Assembly: GCF_014198605.1 (NCBI RefSeq)
Contig: NZ_JACIHU010000016.1
Length of the DNA stretch: 64,000 bases
Direction: 5' to 3' (one strand)
Origin: Rhizobium etli_C
Lineage (GTDB): Bacteria > Pseudomonadota > Alphaproteobacteria > Rhizobiales > Rhizobiaceae
In this document: in pieces, positions 34,319-42,722 of the stretch
How the letters are laid out: every line of letters begins with the position of its first letter
How positions within the stretch are numbered: the stretch's first letter is position 1
Program-made: the position numbers and the translations under genes
The notes under the pieces: generated by a model
Told to the model about the DNA's origin: nothing
Database searches by the model: none
What the model saw: only the letters and a program-made list of their open reading frames with translations

Positions 34319-34333
34319 TCAGACAATCTGTCA
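34319..34333 (-). promoter_or_regulatory. Shared operator with promoter, upstream of hydrolase fusion gene
   Basis: On the minus strand a perfect TGACAGATTGTCTGA, with TTGACA as the -35 box and CTTACC/TTACCT 17-18 bp further on. Confidence 0.78.
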
Positions 34334-34367
34334 ACCTTAGCCGTCGCCTGAACTTCGTTTTGTGGAA

Positions 34368-35057
34368 CTACTCGGAGGTTTCGACGGGGTTCTTGCTCAA
34401 GTAGTCCAACGCCACCTTAGCCGCGATTTCGATATGGCGCTTGCAAAGCGCGGCTGCCCTGTCGCCATCACGCAACGCAATAGCGGCCGCAATCTCTCTT
34501 ATCTCGAAAACGCTGTTCTGCAGCCGCCCTGGCTGGGTCATCGATGTCATCCGCAACAATGTGACCCGGTTGTGCAACGACGTGAGCATTTGCTTCACAA
34601 ACACGTTCTTGCTGCCGGTCATCAAACAATCGTAAAAAGCGGTCTTGGCTTCGATGATCCGCGTTCCGGAACCGCTCTTGGCTGCGGCTTCGAACGCTTC
34701 CACGGTCTCGAGGAGAGCAACGATCTCTTCATTCGAACCGTTCTCGGCGAACTCCTGGCCGGCAAAGCTTTCAAGCAGCGCGCGTACACTATAAAGCTGC
34801 CTAGCCTCCTCGTAGCTGATAGTGCTGACAACCGGCCCCCGATGCGGATAGCTAGTAATAAGCCCTTCAGCTTCTAACTGGCGTAGCGCCTCGCGAACTG
34901 AAGTTCGGCCAACCCCGATGAGTTCGCACAACTCGCGCTCCACCAGCCGCTGCCCGGGCTTGAAACGGCCACTTGAAATAGCCTGCCGGAGCTTATCCTC
35001 AACAAGGATTCGAAGAGAGGCGTTTTGACGTGTAATCTGGAGGTCGATCGTTCCCAT
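34368..35057 (-). CDS. GntR-family regulator with FCD ligand domain (copy A)
   Basis: A 229-residue repressor-type protein. Residues 10-80 form the winged helix (LRQAISSGRFKPGQRLVERELCELIGVGRTSVREALRQLEAEGLI). Residues 95-220 form the helical FCD ligand domain (YSVRALLESFAGQEFAE, AKTAFYDCLMTGSKNVFVKQMLTSLHNRV, ALCKRHIEIAA with the metal/ligand histidine). The protein at 63026 is very similar throughout. A variant operator (35129-35143) abuts its probable promoter (TTGTTC, GTATAT), which suggests autoregulation. It is a probable regulator of the TGACAGATTGTCTGA sites. Confidence 0.9.
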   Translation of the reverse strand: MGTIDLQITRQNASLRILVEDKLRQAISSGRFKPGQRLVERELCELIGVGRTSVREALRQLEAEGLITSYPHRGPVVSTISYEEARQLYSVRALLESFAGQEFAENGSNEEIVALLETVEAFEAAAKSGSGTRIIEAKTAFYDCLMTGSKNVFVKQMLTSLHNRVTLLRMTSMTQPGRLQNSVFEIREIAAAIALRDGDRAAALCKRHIEIAAKVALDYLSKNPVETSE

Positions 35058-35128
35058 TCACAACAAACCTTCGATGAAATTTCTAGTGACGCACAGAATC
35101 AATATACTGCCGGAGCGTTTCGTAGAAC

Positions 35129-35143
35129 AACCCGATTGTCTGC
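35129..35143 (-). promoter_or_regulatory. Partial shared operator at the GntR copy A promoter
   Basis: The plus strand reads AACCCGATTGTCTGC, so only one arm is intact. On the minus strand it is followed by TTGTTC and, 17 bp later, GTATAT. The layout matches that at the other GntR gene. Confidence 0.5.
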
Positions 35144-35177
35144 AAACAGCAAAAAATTTCAATCGGTTTATTGTGGG

Positions 35178-35972
35178 TCACAGGAGAACTCTAGCGAACT
35201 GGAGGTCTGGCGCAAGGGGAGAAAATTTCCGTAGCACCTCAGGGTCATGACCCGGAATGATGAGTCCGTTTGCTCCGGCAAGGACGCGGAGCTTGTTGTA
35301 ACCCTCGATTACCTCTAGGTAATCTGCAAACAGGGGAAACGCGCCGTCATTTTCAAGATAGTGCTGGAAATGAAGCGCGTCGGAAGCGATAACCAGCAAA
35401 GCGCCGCCTGTTGCCACCGTAACAACTTGCAAACCTTTCGAGTGACCGCCAACCAGATGCACCCTGCATCCAGGAACAATTTCCCCATCCCCATCATGGA
35501 ACCGTACCCGTGACTGAAAAACGAGCCGGACCGCGTCGACGACACCTTCTGTAGCAAAAGGCCGACGCATTCGCTCATGGCACATACACCGCCCCGTTCC
35601 ATACGCCATCTCCCGATCCTGAATGTGAAAAGTGGCGTTAGGAAAGGCCGGGAGGTTTCCGGCGTGATCGTAGTGCAGGTGTGTCACAACGACATCAGTA
35701 ATTTCGCTGGATTTGATGCCAAGGCTGCTCAGTGCTGCCACCGGATGGATCAAGAGGGTCCGCCCTCTGGCCGCGCCCTCTCCGGCTTCGAAACCAGTGT
35801 CGACAAGAATTAATCGGCCCTCGAGACGGATCAGCCACACGAAGTAGTCGATTTGTGATGGACGATCATGAATGTCATCCGTCTCTAGTATCAGGTCACT
35901 TACTGGTCTTTGCGCGGTGCCGTAATGGATGGCGAGCACTGTCCACTCGTTCAAGAGAATTCTCCCCGCCAT
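35178..35972 (-). CDS. Metallo-beta-lactamase-fold lactonase-like hydrolase
   Basis: A 264-residue enzyme of the N-acyl-homoserine-lactonase-like branch of the metallo-beta-lactamase fold. The dinuclear zinc motif is VVTHLHYDHAGNLP (HxHxDH), followed by FHIQDREMAYG, the third-ligand region HLVGGHSKGLQVV, the aspartate VIASDAL and a C-terminal IIPGHDPEVL. It probably hydrolyses a lactone. The ATG overlaps the stop of the alcohol dehydrogenase gene. It ends the operon 38008-to-35178 with another lactonase-fold enzyme and the dehydrogenase. No signal peptide, hence cytoplasmic. Confidence 0.85.
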   Translation of the reverse strand: MAGRILLNEWTVLAIHYGTAQRPVSDLILETDDIHDRPSQIDYFVWLIRLEGRLILVDTGFEAGEGAARGRTLLIHPVAALSSLGIKSSEITDVVVTHLHYDHAGNLPAFPNATFHIQDREMAYGTGRCMCHERMRRPFATEGVVDAVRLVFQSRVRFHDGDGEIVPGCRVHLVGGHSKGLQVVTVATGGALLVIASDALHFQHYLENDGAFPLFADYLEVIEGYNKLRVLAGANGLIIPGHDPEVLRKFSPLAPDLQFARVLL

Positions 35973-37099
35973 CAGTCCATCAAGACTAGGTGTCGATTGA
36001 TCTCGGCCCTGTCAAGACGGTCGAAAACCTCATTGATCTCATCAAGGGGGCCAGTGCTCGACAGCAATTTGTCCACTGGCAGCTTACCTTTGAGGTAAAG
36101 GTCGATATAGCGGGGTATGTCGCGCGATGGCACGCAGGAACCCATATAGCTGCCCTTGATCGTTCTCTCCTCTCCGACCAACGGCAAGGGCGAAACCTCG
36201 AAACGGGAATTTGCGCTGGCCAGTCCGGCCGTAGCGGTCATCCCTCCGCGCCGGGTAATCTCATATGCAAGCTCGAATGCCTTTTTGGATCCAGCCATCT
36301 CTATCGCGTAGTCTACCCCGCCGCTTGTCGCGCCTTTTACTTGGGCAACAATATTCGGCGAGGTGGCCAAAAAAGTCTTCGTCGCTCCCAGCTCCTTGGC
36401 AAGATCCAGCTTCGCTTGGATTAGGTCGATCGCCACGATATCGCTTGCACCGCTCGCAACAGCGCCAAGTATCGCCGAAAGGCCTACGCCGCCGAGCCCG
36501 ATTACCGCCACACTACGGCCTGGGCGGACCCCACACGTGTTCATCACAGCTCCAACGCCGGTCATAACGGCACATCCGAAGAGAGCAGCTGTCGCCAAAT
36601 CGATATCTTTGGTCACTTTGACTACCGAGCTCGCCGACACGACAGCATATTCGGAAAACGCAGAAACGCCGCTATGGTGGTTAATTTCGTATCCTCTCAA
36701 ACGGATGTGCTTGCCGCCGGATAGAAGCGTTCCTGCAGCATTGGCCTGGTAGCCCGGTTCGCAGAGGCTGGCGCGGCCTTCAGCGCAATATGAGCAATGG
36801 CCACAAACCGGCAGAAATGACATGACTACATGGTCACCAACCTCAACCTTCTCGACACTCGGTCCGATTGCTGCGACGACGCCAGATGCCTCATGGCCTA
36901 GAGCGACTGGAAGCGGACGCGGTCTGTCCCCATTGATTGCGGACAGGTCAGAGTGGCAGACACCGGCAGCCTTGATCTTGACCAACACCTCCATGGGGCC
37001 AGGCGGCGTCAGTTCCACAAGCTCAATCTTAAGAGGTTTCGAATTTGAATAGGGCTTCGGCAGACCCGACTCCCTGAGGATTACCGAACGCATCTGCAT
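35972..37099 (-). CDS. Zinc-dependent alcohol dehydrogenase (medium-chain family)
   Basis: A 375-residue dehydrogenase with zinc residues in AAGVCHSDLSAINGD and LGHEASGVVAAIG, a structural zinc lobe CGHCSYCAEGRASLC and cofactor motif VIGLGGVGLSAILGA. It belongs to the class III/AdhC-like medium-chain group and differs clearly from the two aryl-type enzymes in the window. It sits between two lactonase-fold genes, so its natural substrate may be a hydroxy acid or diol released from a lactone. The frame starts MQMRSVILRESG; either Met is possible. Confidence 0.88.
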   Translation of the reverse strand: MQMRSVILRESGLPKPYSNSKPLKIELVELTPPGPMEVLVKIKAAGVCHSDLSAINGDRPRPLPVALGHEASGVVAAIGPSVEKVEVGDHVVMSFLPVCGHCSYCAEGRASLCEPGYQANAAGTLLSGGKHIRLRGYEINHHSGVSAFSEYAVVSASSVVKVTKDIDLATAALFGCAVMTGVGAVMNTCGVRPGRSVAVIGLGGVGLSAILGAVASGASDIVAIDLIQAKLDLAKELGATKTFLATSPNIVAQVKGATSGGVDYAIEMAGSKKAFELAYEITRRGGMTATAGLASANSRFEVSPLPLVGEERTIKGSYMGSCVPSRDIPRYIDLYLKGKLPVDKLLSSTGPLDEINEVFDRLDRAEINRHLVLMD

Positions 37100-37111
37100 C
37101 TTTGAAATTCC

Positions 37112-38008
37112 TTATCGATGTGCAAGCAACTGCATTGGAGAGGGGATATAGCGGAATCCGTCTCCGTTTCGCACCACATGCCCGGCACCTGGCCATGCGA
37201 AGTGATAGGACATTACCGCAATGCGATCTGTCGCCAGCATATCAAGCACGCGCGTGCGGGATCTAGCTGACAGCTTCGGGTCCGTGTCGTATCGGAATTC
37301 CATCATCGGCCTCTCCATCAACAGGATATGATGGTGCGTAAGGTCGCCGAGAACACAGAGGCGATCGTTTCCCGACTGCAGCATAAAACAATGATGACCG
37401 AGCGTGTGGCCGGGGGCCGAAATCGCGTGAACGCCCGGCAAGAACTCCTCGCCGTCTTTGAAAAAGAAGGTCCGATCCTTGTGGGGAAGCAGGTTTCGCC
37501 GAGCGTTATCGATTTGAAATTGAAATGAAGAATCGATCGACGACCCGTCCGTCCAGTCCGTGAAGTCTCGCTCACTGATGAAGATGTCGGCGTTCGGGAA
37601 ATTTAACCTTCCATTGGCATCGCACAGACCGCCGATATGATCGATATGGGCGTGCGACAGAACCACCGCATCGATCTCCGTCGGATCTCGACCTGCCTCT
37701 CTCAGGCTGGCTAGGAGCCGACCTGTGGTGGGCCCGAAAGCTTTGGAAGACCCCATCCCGGTATCAAATAGAATTGTTCTTCCATTTATCTCAACAAGCG
37801 GCACATTTTGCTCGAGTACAACTTTGTTCGTTGGCAGGAAATTGTCCTCTAGCATCAGGCTGACCGTGCGTGGCTCTACCCCCAAGAAGTTCAGGCGAGG
37901 ATCTCCTAGCTCTAACGGCCCGTCGGACAGTACCGTGATTTTTCCATCGCCAAATTCGAACGGATAAAAATACGGAAGCTTGGCCAGGTGATGCATACTA
38001 AGAGACAC
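37112..38008 (-). CDS. Metallo-beta-lactamase-fold hydrolase (lactonase-like), second type
   Basis: A 298-residue enzyme with VVLSHAHIDHIGGLC (HxHxDH), DIFISERDFTDW, SAPGHTLGHHCFML (third histidine), CVLGDLTHH and a late AVMSYHFAWPGAGHV. It is related to MBL-fold proteins annotated as quorum-quenching lactonases or hydrolases, but it is not a close copy of the one at 35178. A GTG at 38008 lies 7 bp after GGAGG and is preferred over the ATG at 38023, which precedes that ribosome site. It is first in the lactonase-dehydrogenase-lactonase operon, with a composite operator 36 bp upstream. Confidence 0.83.
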   Translation of the reverse strand: MSLSMHHLAKLPYFYPFEFGDGKITVLSDGPLELGDPRLNFLGVEPRTVSLMLEDNFLPTNKVVLEQNVPLVEINGRTILFDTGMGSSKAFGPTTGRLLASLREAGRDPTEIDAVVLSHAHIDHIGGLCDANGRLNFPNADIFISERDFTDWTDGSSIDSSFQFQIDNARRNLLPHKDRTFFFKDGEEFLPGVHAISAPGHTLGHHCFMLQSGNDRLCVLGDLTHHHILLMERPMMEFRYDTDPKLSARSRTRVLDMLATDRIAVMSYHFAWPGAGHVVRNGDGFRYIPSPMQLLAHR

Positions 38009-38043
38009 TGATTTTCCTCCCATCAGGTGCTTGGCTACATTTT

Positions 38044-38068
38044 TGGCAGATTGTATGATAATCTGTCA
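38044..38068 (-). promoter_or_regulatory. Composite shared operator upstream of lactonase operon
   Basis: TTGGCAGATT (38043-38052) and AATCTGTCAA (38060-38069) are inverted repeats matching at 9 of 10 positions around a 7-base spacer, so two operator copies overlap head to head. A perfect TTGACA box lies on the minus strand. Confidence 0.7.
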
Positions 38069-38347
38069 AATATTTTTGAAGAAAGCCATTCGAGAGCGAC
38101 TGCCTTGCTTTAGGAGCCGGTGTACCGCGTTTTCCCCGGCCTACCGAATGCCGCGCAGTAGGAGCAGAGCATTCGAGAATGCGGCTCGCGGGGCCGCACA
38201 ACGCATGGTCGTTGACCCAGCGTTGCCCCCTGTTCCGCGAAAAACCGCAGACATTCAGAGATTGACGAGGCTCAAGTTGAGTTGTCTCACAGCGCGCACC
38301 GCATCACCGTCCATCAGACAGGTGACTTTTTCCCATATTCGCGCTCA

Positions 38348-40906
38348 TCATCGCGAAGCGGCGTAACGATCTGAAACGAAGCCGGTGGCGGACGCGCGCA
38401 CCCAAAGAGCGATCAATTCCATCTTCGGCAGGGCCTTGCTGTAAAAGAAGCCTTGCGCCGAACCGCATCCGTTCGCTGCGAGAAATGCTGCCTGCTCGGC
38501 GGTCTCAACACCTTCCGCCACCACGTCCTGCCCAAGACATTGTGCAATGGACAGAATCGCTTTGACCAATTCTTCGTTCCTTTTGTCCGAGCTATTTATG
38601 AATGACCGATCGATCTTCAGCGTGTCGATCGGGAAGCGGGCTAGATAGTTGAGCGCCGAGTAACCGGTGCCAAAATCATCGATAGCAATCGAAAATCCCA
38701 TTTGACGCAGCTTAAGAAGCGTCTGCAGGGTCTCGCCCTTCCGATCGAGAAGCAGACTCTCCGTGATTTCGATTTCGATCCATTCCGCGCGGCAACCGGT
38801 TTCACCGAGGATTGCAGCGATCTCGTTTACCAACTGTGAGCATTGGAATTGCTTACCCGAAAGGTTGACTGCAATCTTGTGCAGGTGGTGGCAATCGGCG
38901 TTCAGCTCCTTCGCCGTCTTGCACGCTTCACGCAGCACCCATCGCCCGAGTTCAACGATCAGCCCGGTATCCTCAGCGACCGGAATGAATCGAACCGGCG
39001 GAATCATGCCCATCTCGGGATGAGGCCATCTCAACAACGCTTCCGATCCTATCATTACGCCGCTGTCCAGAAGCACCTTGGGCTGGTAGTGCAGCTCCAA
39101 TTCTTCGCGCTCGATAGCGCGGCGCAATTCAGATTCCAACTGCATGCGCTCCTCCACGCCCACAGTCAAATCCTTCGAATAAAAGCGAAAACTGTTTCTC
39201 CCCGAGCGTTTGGCAAGATACATCGCAGAGTCGGCGTATTTCACCAGATCGTTGACATCTGTGCTGTCGTCGGGCGAGATCGCGATGCCTACACTGCATG
39301 ACACGTAGACTTCCTTGCCATCCAATAGGAAAGATTCCTTGAATCTCTCGAGGATCGAGCACGCAACCCAATCGAGATCGTCGGTTGTCTGGATTTCCGG
39401 CAACAGAATCGCGAACTCGTCGCCGCCGAGACGCGCAACCGTGTCGAGATCGCGGACAGATTTCTTAAGCCGGGTAGCGACCTGGCAGAGTAGTTGATCA
39501 CCCACAGGGTGACCCATCGTATCGTTCACGACTTTGAAATGGTCGATGTCAATCAGCATTACCCCTGTCCGCCGACGTTGAGACGACGCGTCACTGACGA
39601 CCTTTTGCAATCGCTCGTTAAACAGCAAGCGGTTCGGCAAAGAAGTCACCGGATCGTAAAAGGCCATTTGCCTGATTTTTTCCCGCGAGGCGTTCAGTTC
39701 CGTGACATCGCGAGAGACCCCGAGGACTCCTGTAACCTCTCCCCCGGCGCCGAGGACCGCAAGTTTACGTGTTTCGAGAAGAATGGACTGACCGTTCTCC
39801 GGGGAAACCACCCAATTCTCGTCGATAAGTATGCCACCGGCTTCGATCGTGGCCTCATCAGATTTTCCGGAAATGTGAGCTCTCTCAGCCCCGAACAATT
39901 CAAGGTCCGTTTTTCCAACGACCTCCGCCTCCGATTTCCCGGTCAGCCGCTCAAATGCATGATTGCACAACAGGTGTACGCCATCGACATTCTTTACCCA
40001 AACCATGTCAGGAATGGTTTGCAGCACACTTAGCAATTGCGTCCGCACGGAGTTGATGGCGTCTTCCGCCTGCCTTCGTTCCGTGACATCACGCGAAAAT
40101 GCCAGGAGCGTGGTGGCGGCGTCAGGATCGGCGCTTGGTCGTCTAGCCACCGACAACTCGAACCATCGGGTCTCGCCGTTTGGCAAGGATACGCTAATGC
40201 ATCGACCGTAGGCAACTCCTTCACTGCTTGCAGTTCGAAGCGCCTCCATTGCAATAGCCGCTTGATCAGGCGCAAGAACTTGGTCGACCGTCCTACCCAG
40301 TAGCATTTCCCGCTGCTGGGCTAGTAGTTCGGGATTTCTGGTCCAGACCTGAAGATATCGCCCATCCTCGTCGACCTCAAACAGAACGTCTGGAATAGCG
40401 GTGACGATCCCTTGGGCTAGTTCGAGAGCGTTTTTGAGTTCCTGCTCCGCCAACTTGTGTTCGGTTATGTCGATGATAACGCCAATCAGACCCGCGGGCT
40501 CGTCGTCGTGACCTCAGAAAACTGCCTTGTTGCAGACAACATCCAGGATGGCGCCGTTTGCGAGAGCGATCTTACGCTCGGAGACTTGGGCTCCACCCCT
40601 TTCAAGAAGGCCTTTCTCTTCAATAGAATAAATTTCCGCCAGTTGCGTTGAACTGAGATCAAAATCTGTATTCCCGATGATCTCGTCGCGCGAGCGACCG
40701 AGGAGATCTTCGAAAACCTTGTTGCAACCGACATAGCGACCGTGCAGATCTTTGAAGAAAATTGGGAGGGGCAACACGCCGATCAATGCTTCAAGCAGCG
40801 CTCCTCGGTCGGCTGAGGTATCATGATGCAGCGCTTCGTCTCTCCGGCGATTGCGCCTTTTCTGAAAAAAGGAGCGTTGCCAAAGCGGTTGTAAAGTCGA
40901 ATTCAT
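38348..40906 (-). pseudogene. PAS-GGDEF-EAL gene interrupted by one in-frame stop codon
   Basis: Paralogue of the gene at 6104. The start at 40906 follows AAGGAG, and the first PAS domain (LIGVLPLPIFFKDLHG) ends in VVCNKAVF, then TGA (40514-40512). The same frame continues without any shift as GHDDEPAGLIGVIIDITEHK and on through two more PAS domains, an intact GGDEF (ARLGGDEFAILLP) and an intact EAL domain (SEALLRWPHPEMG, DDFGTGYSALNYL). The break is therefore a single nonsense codon. A TTG at 40453 could restart translation and give a 701-residue protein retaining both catalytic domains. Without that, the gene is inactive. Confidence 0.85.
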
Positions 40907-41338
40907 CGTGAAGCTCCTTACCGAGGGCCAAGATAGGATGCATCATCCATCCGATCAGGTATTCCGGGAACGCCACCCAAATCATTCGAGCAACAAATTG
41001 ATGCAGATATGTCAGTAAGGCGTCGAACCGCGCGTCGGCCTGAGCCGGATAGTGCGGTCGGAAATGAACTTTGCTTTCACATTCGAAGCAACAACCTTCG
41101 CGGCAGCACGTAGATTGATTGGCGCAATGAGTATGTTGTCCCGTTTGGCGAGAGGAGGGCCGGAGGAAGAATGCTACCGCGGAGCAAATATGTTCGTTGG
41201 AACCGGATCGCTTGTCTCATGTCTCCTGAGGCGACCCGGGCATTTCCCAATTTGAACTGTCATTCCTTAGCGCAGCCTACCTTGCACGAGAGCCGATCAT
41301 GAAGGCACCGCATTCCACACAGACCCCGCATGCGATCT
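40907..41338. other. Intergenic region of about 430 bp
   Basis: Contains the upstream region of the interrupted GGDEF/EAL gene and the 3' end of the binding protein transcript. No gene, repeat or operator copy seen. Confidence 0.4.
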
Positions 41339-42508
41339 TCAATCGGCCGGCTTCCAGGAGAGCGGATCCGCTGGGTTATCGAAATATTTAGCAGCAGCGC
41401 TGGCAGACCACCAAGCTGTATTCTTCGGCTCGATCCAATCCTCAGAGTTAGGATCGCAATCAGCTGGCAAATCCGCCATTACATCCTCTATGGTACTGGG
41501 AATTGCTGGCCGCAGGATTGTCTGAATTTTGGGGCCCTGTCCCTCAAGAGTTCGCATCATTACGTCCCATACGAAACCCGCCTCAGAGCGCGGCGGCCAG
41601 AAATGAAAACTCTTGCTTACGAAGTCGGGGTTCCGTCGCCAGTAACAGGCTGCCGAAGCTTCGCCCCCTAGAACGATTGGGATCATGTCGCGCCCGGACT
41701 GGCGCACCGCGTTGATAACACCATTCTCAGCTCCCGACTGAACGATAATACCATCAATTCGACCGGGATTCGCTGCAAGGAATTTTTGCACCTCGGCCTG
41801 CGCGACCTTGTCTGTCCACTTCCCGTCGACATGACCTACGATCTTTATCTCGGGATAATACTCCAGAGCCTTCTTTGCGCCGACGTCAAAGCTGTCCGAG
41901 GAGGCAAAGCCGGAGATCCCCGAAACGAGAAGCACATTGCCACTTCCTTCGATTTCTTCAGCGAGCCACTTCGCCGCCTCAAACCCGCCTTGCATGTTGT
42001 TCTCAGTTGCGTTGACGGCGAACGGCGATGTTACGTAACCAGAGTACGAGAACACAGGCACTCCTTTTGAATACGCATACTCTATCGTAGGATTAAGCGC
42101 CGTGAGGTTCGAACAGCAGATAATAATTGCATCAACGCCGTCGTCTACCATCTGCCGCATCTGCCTGATCTGGACAGCGTCTTCAAGATTTGACTGGGTG
42201 ACGATGAACTCGGAGACCAGCCCCGCTTTCTTGAAAGCTGGAACAATCTTGTTTGTGAACTCATCAAGAATACTCGCACGCCAAGAATTGTCAGCATATG
42301 TCGATGCGTACCCAATTTTCCACGGCGGTGCTCGCTGTGCCTTAAACGTGCGGAAGACAGATTCACCTGTAGGCAACTTTGGATCGAGCAACTCGTAGGT
42401 TTTTCGTTCCTCCCGCGGCAATTCCGTAAGGCCACCGGCGGCCGCTACAGAAGGGATCACCAAGCCGGTGATTAGAATAATGGCTCTTGTAATTTCACGT
42501 ATGCGCAC
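41339..42508 (-). CDS. Periplasmic sugar-type binding protein, second type (copy B, orphan)
   Basis: About 389 residues, very similar to the proteins at 26807 and 58776 (PPWKIGYASTYADNSWRASILDEF, CCSNLTALNPTIEYAYSKG, LGGEASAACYWRRNPDFVSKSFHFWPPRS). A GTG at 42508 gives a clean signal peptide (VRIREITRAIILITGLVIPSV) and follows AGAGG; the ATG at 42538 lacks a ribosome site. It stands alone: no permease, ATPase or shared operator lies next to it. It may feed the transporter at 55129-58684, or act as a sensor partner for the chemoreceptor encoded just upstream. Both ideas are inference. Confidence 0.85.
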   Translation of the reverse strand: MRIREITRAIILITGLVIPSVAAAGGLTELPREERKTYELLDPKLPTGESVFRTFKAQRAPPWKIGYASTYADNSWRASILDEFTNKIVPAFKKAGLVSEFIVTQSNLEDAVQIRQMRQMVDDGVDAIIICCSNLTALNPTIEYAYSKGVPVFSYSGYVTSPFAVNATENNMQGGFEAAKWLAEEIEGSGNVLLVSGISGFASSDSFDVGAKKALEYYPEIKIVGHVDGKWTDKVAQAEVQKFLAANPGRIDGIIVQSGAENGVINAVRQSGRDMIPIVLGGEASAACYWRRNPDFVSKSFHFWPPRSEAGFVWDVMMRTLEGQGPKIQTILRPAIPSTIEDVMADLPADCDPNSEDWIEPKNTAWWSASAAAKYFDNPADPLSWKPAD

Positions 42509-42722
42509 GGATTTGATACCTCTCGTGTCTCTGAGCATTGCAAAGCAGTTGATCTCTTGAAGGTTGATCGGCTCTAGGTGGGTTTTTTACAGTCAGACGG
42601 GCGGCGAAAGGGAGACCAAGAGCCTAAGGCCGGATTTCGCTTCCGTAAGCGGATTTCCCTTCAGTAGAACGCCGCTATCACAGTGGCCATCCGACGCGTG
42701 GCAGTCTCGTTCGATGCGTAGC

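Noticed and set aside
35178..38008. Direct identification as attKLM
   Set aside because: The dehydrogenase here is a zinc medium-chain enzyme, whereas AttL is described as an iron-type alcohol dehydrogenase, and gene order differs; only functional resemblance is claimed.
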